The notes under the pieces: model-generated
What the model was told of the DNA's origin: nothing
What the model saw: only the letters and a program-made list of their open reading frames with translations
Database searches by the model: none
Shown: positions 35,050 to 43,711 of the stretch, in pieces
How positions within the stretch are numbered: position 1 is the first letter of the stretch
Layout of the letters: each line of letters starts with the position of its first letter
DNA from: an uncultured bacterium
GTDB lineage: Bacteria; Bacillota; Clostridia; Lachnospirales; Lachnospiraceae
Reading direction: 5' to 3'
Assembly: GCA_947063875.1 (NCBI GenBank)
Contig: CAMSTY010000022.1
Coordinates: forward strand, 1 to 51,979
DNA: 51,979 nucleotides
Translations under genes and position numbers: made by a program

Positions 35050-35992
35050 ATGAAGATTACGTTTTGTTGCATGATCTGTGGCTTTGAAATACAGGCGGAT
35101 ACCAGCATGTCAAAAATCCGGTGTAATTGCTGCAAGGCAGAGATTGCAGTTCCCTACAGGCCGGCAGAGAAAAGGTATGATGAGGTGACTTTTTATCGTC
35201 GGGAAGGGGATTTTCAGATGGGAAGAGCCATCTGTGAAGAAATTCTTCGGGAATACAGTAAGGATGTGGAAGCACATTTCGGGAGGCTTCTGTGCCGTTA
35301 TGGAATTTAATATAAAAGAAATCCGGCATCTATGGAATGGGAACCTCAATGTGCATTCCCGATGCAGGAAGCGGATACTTTTCTGCTATCGGCCAAATGA
35401 GCATCAGCTGGAATGTCTGGAAAGGGAGCTGCTTGGGTTCAAAGAGGCGGACGTGAATGGGAATGCGGATAAGAAGGCGGACGCGAATGAGAAGACAGAC
35501 GCAGGCAGGAAGGCAGATGTGGATAGGAAGGCGGGTGCAGACAAGAAGGCAGATGTGAACAAGACAACAGATACAGATGAAAGGAAAGAGGCGAAAAAAG
35601 AAACAGATGCGGAGGAAAAGACGCTATTGTCCGAAACAGATAAGGTGAAGCTTGCTGTACTGGAGAAAAGAGAAGATTCAAAAAGCTATTCAGAAACTGC
35701 AGTCCGATTGGCTGGCATGGGAACAGCGAAACAGAAATATTTATAGAGTCATAGCAGTTTTTTTTGTTTGCCTTTGCTGTGATTATTTTCACGGTATTAT
35801 TAACGGCGGGAGAATTTTCGGCTGGAATATTTGGTGCAGGAACTTATATCATTGCTTTTTCTGGGTGTTTTGGCTTTCTCAGCACTTCTGCCGGCGAGAA
35901 GTATTTGTATGAAAACAACATAAAAAAAGGAGAAAGGACTGGAAAAGATTGAGGAGGAGATACGGCAGATAAAGAAGAAAAGTGGCAATTAA
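35050..35992 (+). pseudogene. Eroded third paralogue: zinc-ribbon/helical module with lysine-rich linker and membrane tail
   Basis: The first 86 codons encode the shared module: zinc-ribbon 'CCMICGFEIQAD' and 'CNCCKAE', then 'AHFGRLLCRYGI', which hits TAA at 35308. Translation past the stop reads 'YKRNPASMEWEPQC', clearly homologous to the neighbour. Another frame then gives 'RILFCYRPNEHQLECLEREL' and a Lys/Asp/Ala-rich repeat (KKADANEKTDAG...). A third frame gives 'KLQSDWLAWEQRNRNIYRVIAVF'. After a T8 run a fourth gives the hydrophobic 'FAFAVIIFTVLLTAGEFSAGIF', and the end 'GLEKIEEEIRQIKKKSGN' is in yet another. At least one stop, one deletion and three frameshifts. Confidence 0.75.
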
Positions 35993-36130
35993 GATAAGGG
36001 ATCGGCCTGGTGTATTTCCGGTTTCTTCAGCGGGGATTTTGAGAAGAATCAGGACAAAAGAAAGAAGGATAAAAAAGGGGATGAAAAAACAAAAAAATTA
36101 AAACGGACGGTATCATCTATAAAAAATTCA

Positions 36131-36139
36131 TGGTATAAT
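36131..36139 (+). promoter_or_regulatory. Extended -10 promoter of the long operon
   Basis: TGGTATAAT at 36131-36139 is an extended -10 element (TGn-TATAAT), 65 nt before the first gene. No good -35 was found, which extended -10 promoters can do without. Confidence 0.55.
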
Positions 36140-36203
36140 TAAACAATATGTTGGTATACAGGCGTGTTTCCAGCATTGTCATTATAAACTCCGGAGAAAA
36201 GAC

Positions 36204-38108
36204 ATGAGAAAATTTGATTCAGAAGCAGGGTTGTGCCATCTGGTATTTGCCAATGAGGATACTTATTACACGAAAAGCCTTTTTAAATTGAATCTGCGCC
36301 AGTATTTGTATTATGAACTGCGTGGGAAGGAATATGACGCAGTTTATTTTATTTCTGGAGATGAAAGCGGATATGATCTGGTGGCGGCGGACGATAATTC
36401 GCTGGAGATTTATGAAAAATATGAAAAACAGAGTATCCTGGACTTTTTCAAAGGCAAGGGCGCAAGCCGTTTTAGAGCCGGTCAGAAAATAGAAGTGGAA
36501 GCTTATGACCAGCTGCTTTTGAAGATGATCCAGATGATGAAAAAGGAAAAAGAGGCAAAGCTGGCATTTGTCTTTACGATTGAGGCATTCAGTGACATCG
36601 CAAGGTTTCCGGATATCGTTTCTGCTGTCTGCAGGTTGTCGGAGAAAAATTACAGCCGGGGACATCTCATCCTGATTCAGGCGCCGGTGGTGGCTAATGG
36701 GAGCCTGAATTATCTGGCGGATGAAGAGGGGGTTTTCCGGTCAGAATTGTTTCCGGAGATCCAAAGGATTTTTGAGTCTCATAAAAATATAAAGGTCTAT
36801 GAATGCCTGAAGGAGGAACTGGGACAGAGGGTCAGTTTTTTAAATGCTTTGGAGAGGGAGCAGATCCACAATATGGTTTCCCGCTTCCTGATGGAGCAAT
36901 CTCCCGGACGGAGAGAAGCATTTGCCAAGGCCTGCGATTACGGGGATTTTATCTGGGGCTGGTATCATTCTTCGGGATTTCGGGAGAAGGCAGGCGCGCT
37001 TTTGCCGGAAAACGGAAAGCGTCTGATGAGCCGGATACGGAGTAGCCTGACAGATAAGTCGATTTTGGGAAAACTGGATGTGCAGATTGAAAGGATTCGC
37101 CAGGGTATGGGAAAGCAGATTTCTCTGGACAGATGGATTGCGAAGAACTATTCTTTGGATTCCTGGCTGCGGCTGATCTATGAAGACAATATGCTATTGT
37201 CCCGGCTGGAGCAGCTTTCTCTTACAAAGGTTCTGGAGAAAGCGGAAAGTTTTTCCGCAGATATGATGAAAGAAAAGTTAAAACGAATTCGGGAAGATCT
37301 TCAGAAACCGGGGCTTTTTTTTATGGATTCCCAGGCAGAGGAGTATACAAAGCGTTGTATGGATGCCATGAGAAGGGCGTGTTTGCGGGAAGATGTGGTG
37401 ACGATGGAGAAAGCAGTTTCTGCCTTGGAGTATGGAGTGTGTCCGTCCATTGCGGAAGGACAGGAGTCAGAGGAGCAGGGCGATACGCGCAGACAGCTGT
37501 ACCAGGAGGCGATCTGGGCGGCAGAGACACTTTATGATATGACACAGGCCTATGAACAGGATTGCAAACGGATTCGGGAATATGGCAGCCGGATGAAGGG
37601 CTGCATGCAGGAGCTGCGCGACTTTGAAGAACGAAACCCTCAGGTAGTGTGGGAAGAAAAGCATTTTAACGGACAGGATGGAGGCTCCCCAGGACTTCAG
37701 ACTGTGGCTGCCAAAAAGTCTGAGATTATTGCTCTTAAAAACGATATCCGCAATCTTAAATATCTGCGGGCATCTAAGCAGACTATGATGAGCCGGTGCC
37801 GGGAAAATATTCAGAAGCTGGAGATGGCCATCAGCAGTATGGCGGTAGGGAATGTTAGTCATTTAAAAGAGACGATGGATTATACCTCCAGCCTGATCCG
37901 CAGTGCGTCCCAGGAGAATCAGCAGCTGATGGCAGAACTGTCTGAGACATCTCAGGAAAGTCAGATTCAACTGGAAAATGCCGGTATGAAGGAGTGGATG
38001 TCCGCAGAAGGATGGGCAGAATTGGAACGGGAATTTGAAGCGCTGCAGAAGGAACAGGGAACGTATCAGGGGGAAATCGGAGAGGAGGAATTGCTGGCCA
38101 ATGGTTAA
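36204..38108 (+). CDS. Large helical protein, first gene of the ESCRT-like operon
   Basis: I do not recognise this 634-residue protein. The first 230 residues look globular alpha/beta: 'KLAFVFTIEAFSDIARFPDIVSAVCRLSEKN' resembles a Walker B strand and helix, followed by 'GHLILIQAPVVANGSLNYL'. No P-loop is present, so at most it is an inactive AAA-like domain. Residues 290-630 are helical with coiled-coil stretches ('QELRDFEERNPQVVWEEKH', 'ALKNDIRNLKYLRASKQTMMSRCRENIQKLEMAI'). GGAG is 7 nt before the ATG. Its stop overlaps the start of the Hsp70-like gene by 8 nt, so the two are coupled. Confidence 0.8.
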   Translation: MRKFDSEAGLCHLVFANEDTYYTKSLFKLNLRQYLYYELRGKEYDAVYFISGDESGYDLVAADDNSLEIYEKYEKQSILDFFKGKGASRFRAGQKIEVEAYDQLLLKMIQMMKKEKEAKLAFVFTIEAFSDIARFPDIVSAVCRLSEKNYSRGHLILIQAPVVANGSLNYLADEEGVFRSELFPEIQRIFESHKNIKVYECLKEELGQRVSFLNALEREQIHNMVSRFLMEQSPGRREAFAKACDYGDFIWGWYHSSGFREKAGALLPENGKRLMSRIRSSLTDKSILGKLDVQIERIRQGMGKQISLDRWIAKNYSLDSWLRLIYEDNMLLSRLEQLSLTKVLEKAESFSADMMKEKLKRIREDLQKPGLFFMDSQAEEYTKRCMDAMRRACLREDVVTMEKAVSALEYGVCPSIAEGQESEEQGDTRRQLYQEAIWAAETLYDMTQAYEQDCKRIREYGSRMKGCMQELRDFEERNPQVVWEEKHFNGQDGGSPGLQTVAAKKSEIIALKNDIRNLKYLRASKQTMMSRCRENIQKLEMAISSMAVGNVSHLKETMDYTSSLIRSASQENQQLMAELSETSQESQIQLENAGMKEWMSAEGWAELEREFEALQKEQGTYQGEIGEEELLANG

Positions 38109-39798
38109 TATCGGAATGGATTTTGGGAGCACTTACACTACGGTTTCAGTGTATAAACAGGAAAGCCGCATGCTGGAAGCACTGAGCCTGAGCCAGGGTA
38201 TGCCATATATCCCTTCGGTTGTCTCCGTGGGAAAAGGACCGATGGAGTTCGGTATGGCTGCTAAAACACAGACCGGAAAAAAGGGGGTTACTGTATTCAA
38301 GGCGTTTAAGATGATGCTTACGGAGTCGGAGCCGGAAAAGCTGAAGGCAAGGGGATTCGATGAGAATAATACTCCGGAGCAGATTGCCAGAGAGTTCATC
38401 GGAGCAGTGTTAAGACAGGTTCTGGCAGATATGCATGAGGACCGGATCGGAACATTGGTAGTAGGCGTACCGGAGGTCTGGAGCGATGGGATCGGGACTC
38501 TTGATGGCAGGACGATTGTGCGGGATATCTGCAGAAGCCTGGATTTTGTGGAGCAAGTGAAGGTGGTCAGTGAGCCGGCGGCTGCCAGCGCTTTCTTTGT
38601 ACATAATTTTAATACCAGTACAGGAAAAGACTTTGAGGGGAATATCCTGCTAGTGGATTATGGCGGCGGAACCTTGGATATCACACTCACCGAGGTGTCC
38701 GCGGGAAAAGAAAACGGAGAGAACAGCTTTGCGGAGATTAAGGTACTGGAACGGACGGGCGCCGGTGAGAACGTGGAAGGAGAAGTGGGGAAAGCCGGGA
38801 TTATCTACATGGAGACCGTGGTATCGCGGGCGATTGAAAATTCGGATATTCTGGGCGGAAAGAAGCCGGAACGTGATGGGAAATACTTTCGGGCGGTGGA
38901 CTCCCTGGAACTAGATCTCCAAACCGGAACCAAACGGATCCGGGACATGTTTGAGGAATATGGCCTTGATGATATTGATGGACTGTACGACGAAGAATTT
39001 ACCACGATCGAGTATAAGGGAGAAGATGTGGAGATTTCCTATGGCCTTCTTCTGGAAGTATACAATGATACGATTCGTGATATTTTTAACGAAAAGCTGG
39101 AAGAAATGATTCAGTTTATGCAGAGGGCGAATATCCGGTATATGGATGGCGGCCAGGACACATTTAAGATAGCCCTGGTAGGAGGTTTCGGCAATTTTTA
39201 TCTGGTAAAGAAGCAGATTGAGGACAAATTCCGTTTTAGCCTCTATGATAAACGGCGGGAGAATATCATTTTAAATAAGGCAGACTGCGAGCGGGCGATT
39301 TCTCTGGGCGCGGCCCTGCTGGCTGCCGGTGTCATCGGAATCCGCAATACTGCGGCCTATTCCATTGGGGTATGGGCTTATGATATCAACAAAAAAGTCT
39401 GCCTGAATTATGCGATTCGTTACAAGCAGGATATTGAGTTTCACAAGGTATATTATGCAAGAGGGAGTGTGGACAATGAGATTTTTGTGATTCAGGCGAT
39501 TTCGGGAGGTTTTGATAAATTCCTGGTGAATTTCGGCCATGATGACAGGACGGCCTGTTTTGCACTGGCAAAAGAGGAATTTGCCAAAAAACTGGCAAAT
39601 GTGGTGAAGAACCAGTACCACACCGCCGTTGTGGGATTTTCTATTGATCCGTCAGGGGTGGTCAGCATCCATGTTCATGATTACGATGTCTTAAAAGGAG
39701 TGATTGGAGAGGAGGATCATGAGGTGGAACTGACGAAATTCGGCGATTTGTTTGAGGTGACCTATGCGGGACAGCCTTTCGCAGACAGCAAAAAATAG
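38101..39798 (+). CDS. Hsp70/actin-fold ATPase
   Basis: The 565-residue protein has the actin/Hsp70 nucleotide motifs in order: phosphate 1 'IGMDFGSTYTTVSVYK' (4-19), connect/phosphate 2 'ILLVDYGGGTLDITLTEV' near 182-199, and the adenosine motif 'IALVGGFGNFYLVKKQI' near 358. 'VSEPAAASAFF' near 159 is the Hsp70 'EPxAAA' block. A 120-residue C-terminal extension (after 'YSIGVWAYDINKK') has beta character but is not a standard DnaK peptide-binding domain. ATG 38101 is in the GATGGTTAA overlap with the previous gene. It likely acts as a chaperone-like partner of the operon's other proteins. Confidence 0.9.
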   Translation: MVNIGMDFGSTYTTVSVYKQESRMLEALSLSQGMPYIPSVVSVGKGPMEFGMAAKTQTGKKGVTVFKAFKMMLTESEPEKLKARGFDENNTPEQIAREFIGAVLRQVLADMHEDRIGTLVVGVPEVWSDGIGTLDGRTIVRDICRSLDFVEQVKVVSEPAAASAFFVHNFNTSTGKDFEGNILLVDYGGGTLDITLTEVSAGKENGENSFAEIKVLERTGAGENVEGEVGKAGIIYMETVVSRAIENSDILGGKKPERDGKYFRAVDSLELDLQTGTKRIRDMFEEYGLDDIDGLYDEEFTTIEYKGEDVEISYGLLLEVYNDTIRDIFNEKLEEMIQFMQRANIRYMDGGQDTFKIALVGGFGNFYLVKKQIEDKFRFSLYDKRRENIILNKADCERAISLGAALLAAGVIGIRNTAAYSIGVWAYDINKKVCLNYAIRYKQDIEFHKVYYARGSVDNEIFVIQAISGGFDKFLVNFGHDDRTACFALAKEEFAKKLANVVKNQYHTAVVGFSIDPSGVVSIHVHDYDVLKGVIGEEDHEVELTKFGDLFEVTYAGQPFADSKK

Positions 39799-39824
39799 CA
39801 TCGGAAAAGGGATGGGAGACGGCA

Positions 39825-41159
39825 ATGAGATTTGACAGGATGAACACGACGATGGAAGCGTTGACTGCCCGTCAGGATTTTACTATGACGGATGTGCTGA
39901 ATGCTTTTTATGATCTGTGTGCGGATATCAAGGATGCCAGGGGAAGCACGGTTGACAAGCTTCCGGCCGGCGATGAGGATGTGGCGGTAACCAGGCTCTG
40001 CTGGATGGGCCGGACCTTTTTGCGTATGGCGGGACAGATTCCGGCAGATTCCGTGGAAGAGGAAAAGAATCAAAGGCTTCAAAAGGTGATTCGGGAACTG
40101 GAAAAGAGCGAATCAGAACTGGGAGCGGCAGAACAGAGAATCCGGGAACTAGAGAAGCAGCAAAAAGGCATGCAGGCCCAAAAGGCAGAATTGGCGGGAA
40201 GCCTGAAACGGGAAGCGGCCTTAAAACAGGAGTGCGATAGGCTGAAGGAGGAACTGGAAAGCTATAAAGAGTTGGAGATACCAGGTTTTCTGGCCAGAAA
40301 GGAGACTTTAAAGAAAGAACTGATAAAAATAAAAGACAGCCGTGATGAAGAAGAACAGCTTTGCGAGCAGTTGGAGAGGGAACTGGGGGAATCCAAAAGA
40401 GAGAAAGAACAGTCAGACAGACGGCTGGAGGACATAAGAAAACAGAAGGAAGCGGTGGAAAAACAGCTTGCCCAGACGGAGGAGAAATACAAGGAATTGA
40501 GAGAACGGGTTCAGCATTCGGATACCTTAAGACGCAGCCTTTTGGAGAAGATTGATATGCTTGAGAAAACCCTCGGATGTAAAGATACGGAAAATCTGCT
40601 TTCGTTGTATGAGGAGAAGAAACAGGAGGCGCAGGTCCGCAGAAAAGAATATCAGCAGCTGCAAGAGAAAGTACAGGAAAAGGAAGAGGAACTGGTGCGG
40701 CTGAAGGAGGATATGGTCGGGAAGAACAAATACATTCAGGAACTGGCCTGGCAGGAAGAAAATGAAAAAAAGAACGCGGAACTGGCGCTGAAAGAACTGC
40801 AGAAACGAATTGAGGACGCGCGCAGTAAAAAAAGGGATTTGCAGGTCCAGGTGCAGAATCAGGAAGAAGAAGCCGAAAGTCTGGAGGAGTGGTTCAAGAG
40901 CCTGGAAGCAGAGGCTTACGAGAAACGTTTGAAGGCCAGCGGTGCGCAGCTTGAGGTAATGCAGAAGGCCAGAGATTCTTTGGAAGAAGAATTGTCTGTT
41001 TTGTCTGGCATTGTGTCAAAGGAAGAGAGGGAAGAATTGTTCCGGTATCAGAAATATTTCCGGGATACCATGGACAATCTGGAGAGGGATCTGGAGCAGT
41101 ATCAGAAGTGTTACTGTACAGTAATGAAAGTATTTGAAAACGGGGGAAATGGCTTATGA
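39825..41159 (+). CDS. Long coiled-coil protein
   Basis: The 444-residue protein has a short globular N-terminus (1-75: 'MNTTMEALTARQDFTMTDVLNAFYDLCADIKDARG', like the co-chaperone GrpE-type N-termini but unproven). Residues 80-420 are an almost continuous coiled coil ('LQKVIRELEKSESELGAAEQRIRELEKQQKG'), with dense E/K/Q heptads. There is a proline break near 160. ATG 39825 follows GGGAG. The last four bases (ATGA, 41156-41159) are shared with the next gene. A structural or scaffolding role beside the Hsp70-like ATPase is inferred. Confidence 0.82.
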   Translation: MRFDRMNTTMEALTARQDFTMTDVLNAFYDLCADIKDARGSTVDKLPAGDEDVAVTRLCWMGRTFLRMAGQIPADSVEEEKNQRLQKVIRELEKSESELGAAEQRIRELEKQQKGMQAQKAELAGSLKREAALKQECDRLKEELESYKELEIPGFLARKETLKKELIKIKDSRDEEEQLCEQLERELGESKREKEQSDRRLEDIRKQKEAVEKQLAQTEEKYKELRERVQHSDTLRRSLLEKIDMLEKTLGCKDTENLLSLYEEKKQEAQVRRKEYQQLQEKVQEKEEELVRLKEDMVGKNKYIQELAWQEENEKKNAELALKELQKRIEDARSKKRDLQVQVQNQEEEAESLEEWFKSLEAEAYEKRLKASGAQLEVMQKARDSLEEELSVLSGIVSKEEREELFRYQKYFRDTMDNLERDLEQYQKCYCTVMKVFENGGNGL

Positions 41160-41635
41160 TCTGTTATGCTTGCCAATCAAAGATGGAAGAAGGAAGAGCG
41201 AAGTGCCCAGTCTGCGGATTTCCGGTAATCCAGAGTGTGGAGGGAAACGCCGATGAGATTGAGAGAATCCGGCAGATGGCGAAGGAGTATATGAGGCAAA
41301 GAACGAGTGGGATGACAGGAGATAATTTTGTGAATTATCTGAACAGGGATCAGAGGAATTCCAGAACCAGAACAAACAGCTGGAGAACACATAAAGACTG
41401 GGCTAATGGGCGAAAAAGCTATTCTGGCAGAAAGAAAAAAATTGCAAAGAACCGCAAAGAAGTGTTTGAAAATGGAGGAAATGGCCTATGATCTGTTATG
41501 CTTGCCAATCAAAGATGGAGGAGGGAAGAGCGAAGTGCCCAATCTGCGGATTTCCGGTAATCCAGAGTGTGGAGGGAAACACAGTTGAGATTGAAGGGGT
41601 TCGGCAGATGGCGAAGGAATATATGAAGCAATGGC
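41131..41635 (+). repeat. Tandem duplication, period 332 nt
   Basis: About 170 nt at 41131-41303 recur at 41463-41635 with only scattered changes. The unit spans the 3' end of the coiled-coil gene and the 5' end of the zinc-ribbon gene, including the ATGA junction. Confidence 0.85.
41156..41491 (+). CDS. Zinc-ribbon protein, copy 1 of a duplication, probably degraded
   Basis: The 111-residue frame starts MICYACQSKMEEGRAKCPVC, a zinc ribbon with C-x2-C-x10-C-x2-C, nearly identical to the first 50 residues of the next gene. After about residue 50 it becomes basic and low in order ('RNSRTRTNSWRTHKDWANGRKSYSGRKKK'), unlike the next protein. It ends 'KEVFENGGNGL', which is the same as the end of the coiled-coil gene. 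It was created by a duplication with a period of 332 nt. ATGA overlaps couple it to both neighbours. Functional status doubtful. Confidence 0.6.
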   Translation: MICYACQSKMEEGRAKCPVCGFPVIQSVEGNADEIERIRQMAKEYMRQRTSGMTGDNFVNYLNRDQRNSRTRTNSWRTHKDWANGRKSYSGRKKKIAKNRKEVFENGGNGL

Positions 41636-41997
41636 TGGGCGGAGCTGTGATCGGAATTGCTTCCTACAGTTATGTGGTGGAGAATCATAAACTGAAACAG
41701 GATAACATTGCAGACATAGATCTGGCTAAGGCAGATGAACTTGTGGTAGGGGAACCGCTGTGGAGCGACATTGATTTTACAAAGGTTGATGATCAGGGAA
41801 TGATTACAGTCAATGCGTTCATGAAAAAAGACGGTATCCGTTACGCTTATGAATTGCAGGCAAGGCTTCCGTCGAATACCGGCGCCTGCCATGTCGGAGT
41901 TTTGCTGATGGAGGGATTAAAAGCGCGGCTGGTACTGGGAAATAAGGAAAGCCATACATATTCCCAGCCGTTTTCCTTGGTAGTGTATCATGGATAG
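41488..41997 (+). CDS. Zinc-ribbon protein with beta-rich C-terminal domain
   Basis: The 169-residue protein has a zinc ribbon at 3-23 (MICYACQSKMEEGRAKCPIC), a short helical/hydrophobic segment 'YMKQWLGGAVIGIASYSYVV' (about 45-64) and a C-terminal domain with beta pattern ('DQGMITVNAFMKKDGIRYAYELQARLPSN', 'ACHVGVLLMEGLKARLVLGN'). I do not recognise the latter. Its start overlaps the preceding stop (ATGA). It is the intact member of the duplicated pair. Confidence 0.75.
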   Translation: MICYACQSKMEEGRAKCPICGFPVIQSVEGNTVEIEGVRQMAKEYMKQWLGGAVIGIASYSYVVENHKLKQDNIADIDLAKADELVVGEPLWSDIDFTKVDDQGMITVNAFMKKDGIRYAYELQARLPSNTGACHVGVLLMEGLKARLVLGNKESHTYSQPFSLVVYHG

Positions 41998-42009
41998 GAG
42001 GTGGTGGGA

Positions 42010-42486
42010 ATGAAACGGCCTGTGCGTCACTCGGTAGATTTGAATCTGCGCTTTGCCCAGCCGCGTTCGTCATATCGGCCAGGGCCGCTATCTGGGATTG
42101 CGGCTTTTTTGATGTTTCTGGGAGGGATTCTGGTATGGTTTTTCCTGTTTTCACTGGATGGATGGGTCAGTCGGAAGATCTTTCAGGTAGAGCTGGTGGT
42201 TAATGTGATATTGCTGGCTGCGAATGTTTTTGCAATATGCAGGATTGGATATGATGGTTTTGTGAGAAACACATCCGTCACGCTGGTATTTAATCTGCTT
42301 TTGGCAGTTATTGGTTTTTACCTTGCCGGGGTTCATATTTTGCCGGTCCCTGCCGGCGGTATGGAATGGGCGTTTAAGGCAGCAGAATTTTTTGTGTTTT
42401 TTGTGCTGGCCATATTGATGTCTATGGTGCCGACGCTGGTCATATGCCTGGTCATGTGGCTGATTATGGCAGTTTTTGGAGGCTAG
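42010..42486 (+). CDS. Four-helix integral membrane protein
   Basis: The 158-residue protein has a polar, arginine-rich N-terminus (1-30) and four membrane helices at about 32-54, 68-90, 94-116 and 125-155 ('FFVFFVLAILMSMVPTLVICLVMWLIMAVF'). ATG 42010 is 8 nt after AGGAGG; a GTG at 42001 is too close to it. No family was recognised. It is the only intact membrane protein of the operon and may be the anchor for the soluble components. Confidence 0.75.
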   Translation: MKRPVRHSVDLNLRFAQPRSSYRPGPLSGIAAFLMFLGGILVWFFLFSLDGWVSRKIFQVELVVNVILLAANVFAICRIGYDGFVRNTSVTLVFNLLLAVIGFYLAGVHILPVPAGGMEWAFKAAEFFVFFVLAILMSMVPTLVICLVMWLIMAVFGG

Positions 42487-42530
42487 TGTACTGACTCATT
42501 TGGCGAAATGTAAATGAGTCAGTACACTAG
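42483..42530. repeat. Perfect 19-bp hairpin inside the operon
   Basis: CTAGTGTACTGACTCATTT (42483-42501) and its exact complement (42512-42530) enclose a 10-nt loop. The left arm contains the stop codon of the membrane-protein gene. No T run follows, so it is not a classical terminator. It may be an RNA processing or stability element that separates the two halves of the operon. Confidence 0.85.
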
Positions 42531-42583
42531 AGCGCGTTTGCAATAGATGTATATAACAGGGAATGGGAAAGAGAGGAAAAAAG

Positions 42584-43696
42584 ATGGGTGTATTAGATAA
42601 GGTCAAAAGCGCATGGAAAGGGGAAAAAGAAGAACTGGTGACTCCCTCTGAGGAGAAAAAACAGGCGGCGGCGATCCGCGAGGCTTCGGAAACCTTGACA
42701 GGAGCCATGCAGGCATTGATATTGTCAGATGGCACAGGGCGGATTCCCAAGGAGGCTATTGATAATTATAAGATGGTAATCCGTGGACTGGTGAACCGGT
42801 TGGATCGGGCTTCGGTCTCCCTTCTGGACACCCGCAGCCTGGATAAAAGCATGGTTCATCTGACACAGCATTTGGATATAGCAGTAAGAGACGGCAGACA
42901 GGATACGGCAGACCGGATTCTCAAAGCGTTGATTTACGGAGTGGGAAAAGGACATGAACAAGTTCCTTCCGGTGACTGGGAACGTGTGGAAGAAATTATG
43001 GAGGAGCGGGAAAAAAGACTGGGCCAATACAGGACTATTGTTGAGTATTCAGAAAAGGTTGACGAGAGGCGGCGAAGCATTGAGCAGCAGCAGATCCAAC
43101 ACGAAAAAGTAAAGAAAGATTTTGAAAAGGCGAGAAAGAAGGTACTCGAAGAGGCAGAAAGGAATCCCCATCTGGTAGAGATGATCAATCAGTATGGAGA
43201 CAGTGTGAAAGATATTCATGTAGATGCCTACAATCTGGTTGTAAAACAGAAGGAGGTTGTAAAACTCTACAATAATCTGAAGGCTTTGAAGCAGCAGATG
43301 GCAATGAACGAAACCACGATCGTATCCTGCAATCAGATTATCCGGAGTGAGGAGAATGCCCTTACGGAGATGGCTCAGAAAGTGGAACAGGAGATGATTG
43401 ACGATGTGATCCGGCATGAGGCGGAGTTCAGGAATCATCTGGTGGATCTGCAAAGACAGATTGGGAAGCTGGAGGAACTGAGCGACCGGTTTGGGGATGC
43501 GATTGCAGAGATTTTCTCTTCCCCGATTATGGGTGATTATATTATCAACACCATCCTGCAATATGAGGAGATGGAGAAGGAAATAAAGCGGGAAGAAGAG
43601 GGTTGTAAGGAAGGTATGAGGTTGATGCAGGAACGGCAGCAGGAAGCAATGAATGAGGAATCGGTAATAGAGAATTCTCGGATGATTCATAATTAA
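42584..43696 (+). CDS. Helical coiled-coil protein, 370 residues, possible ESCRT-III/PspA-like
   Basis: The protein begins MGVLDKVKSAWKGEKEE, an amphipathic helix similar in character to those at the start of PspA/Vipp1 proteins. It is almost fully helical. Strong coiled coils cover about 135-210 ('ERVEEIMEEREKRLGQYRTIVEYSEKVDERRRSIEQQQIQHEK') and 215-330. ATG 42584 follows AGGAA; an in-frame ATG 21 nt earlier is less well placed. It lies directly before the ESCRT-III-like gene. Homology to PspA or ESCRT-III is a suggestion based on composition and helix pattern only. Confidence 0.75.
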   Translation: MGVLDKVKSAWKGEKEELVTPSEEKKQAAAIREASETLTGAMQALILSDGTGRIPKEAIDNYKMVIRGLVNRLDRASVSLLDTRSLDKSMVHLTQHLDIAVRDGRQDTADRILKALIYGVGKGHEQVPSGDWERVEEIMEEREKRLGQYRTIVEYSEKVDERRRSIEQQQIQHEKVKKDFEKARKKVLEEAERNPHLVEMINQYGDSVKDIHVDAYNLVVKQKEVVKLYNNLKALKQQMAMNETTIVSCNQIIRSEENALTEMAQKVEQEMIDDVIRHEAEFRNHLVDLQRQIGKLEELSDRFGDAIAEIFSSPIMGDYIINTILQYEEMEKEIKREEEGCKEGMRLMQERQQEAMNEESVIENSRMIHN

Positions 43697-43711
43697 AGGG
43701 AGGATACAGTG

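Noticed and set aside
38101-39798. Calling this gene dnaK
   Set aside because: It has the Hsp70 nucleotide-binding motifs but lacks the standard substrate-binding domain and no dnaJ or grpE is nearby.
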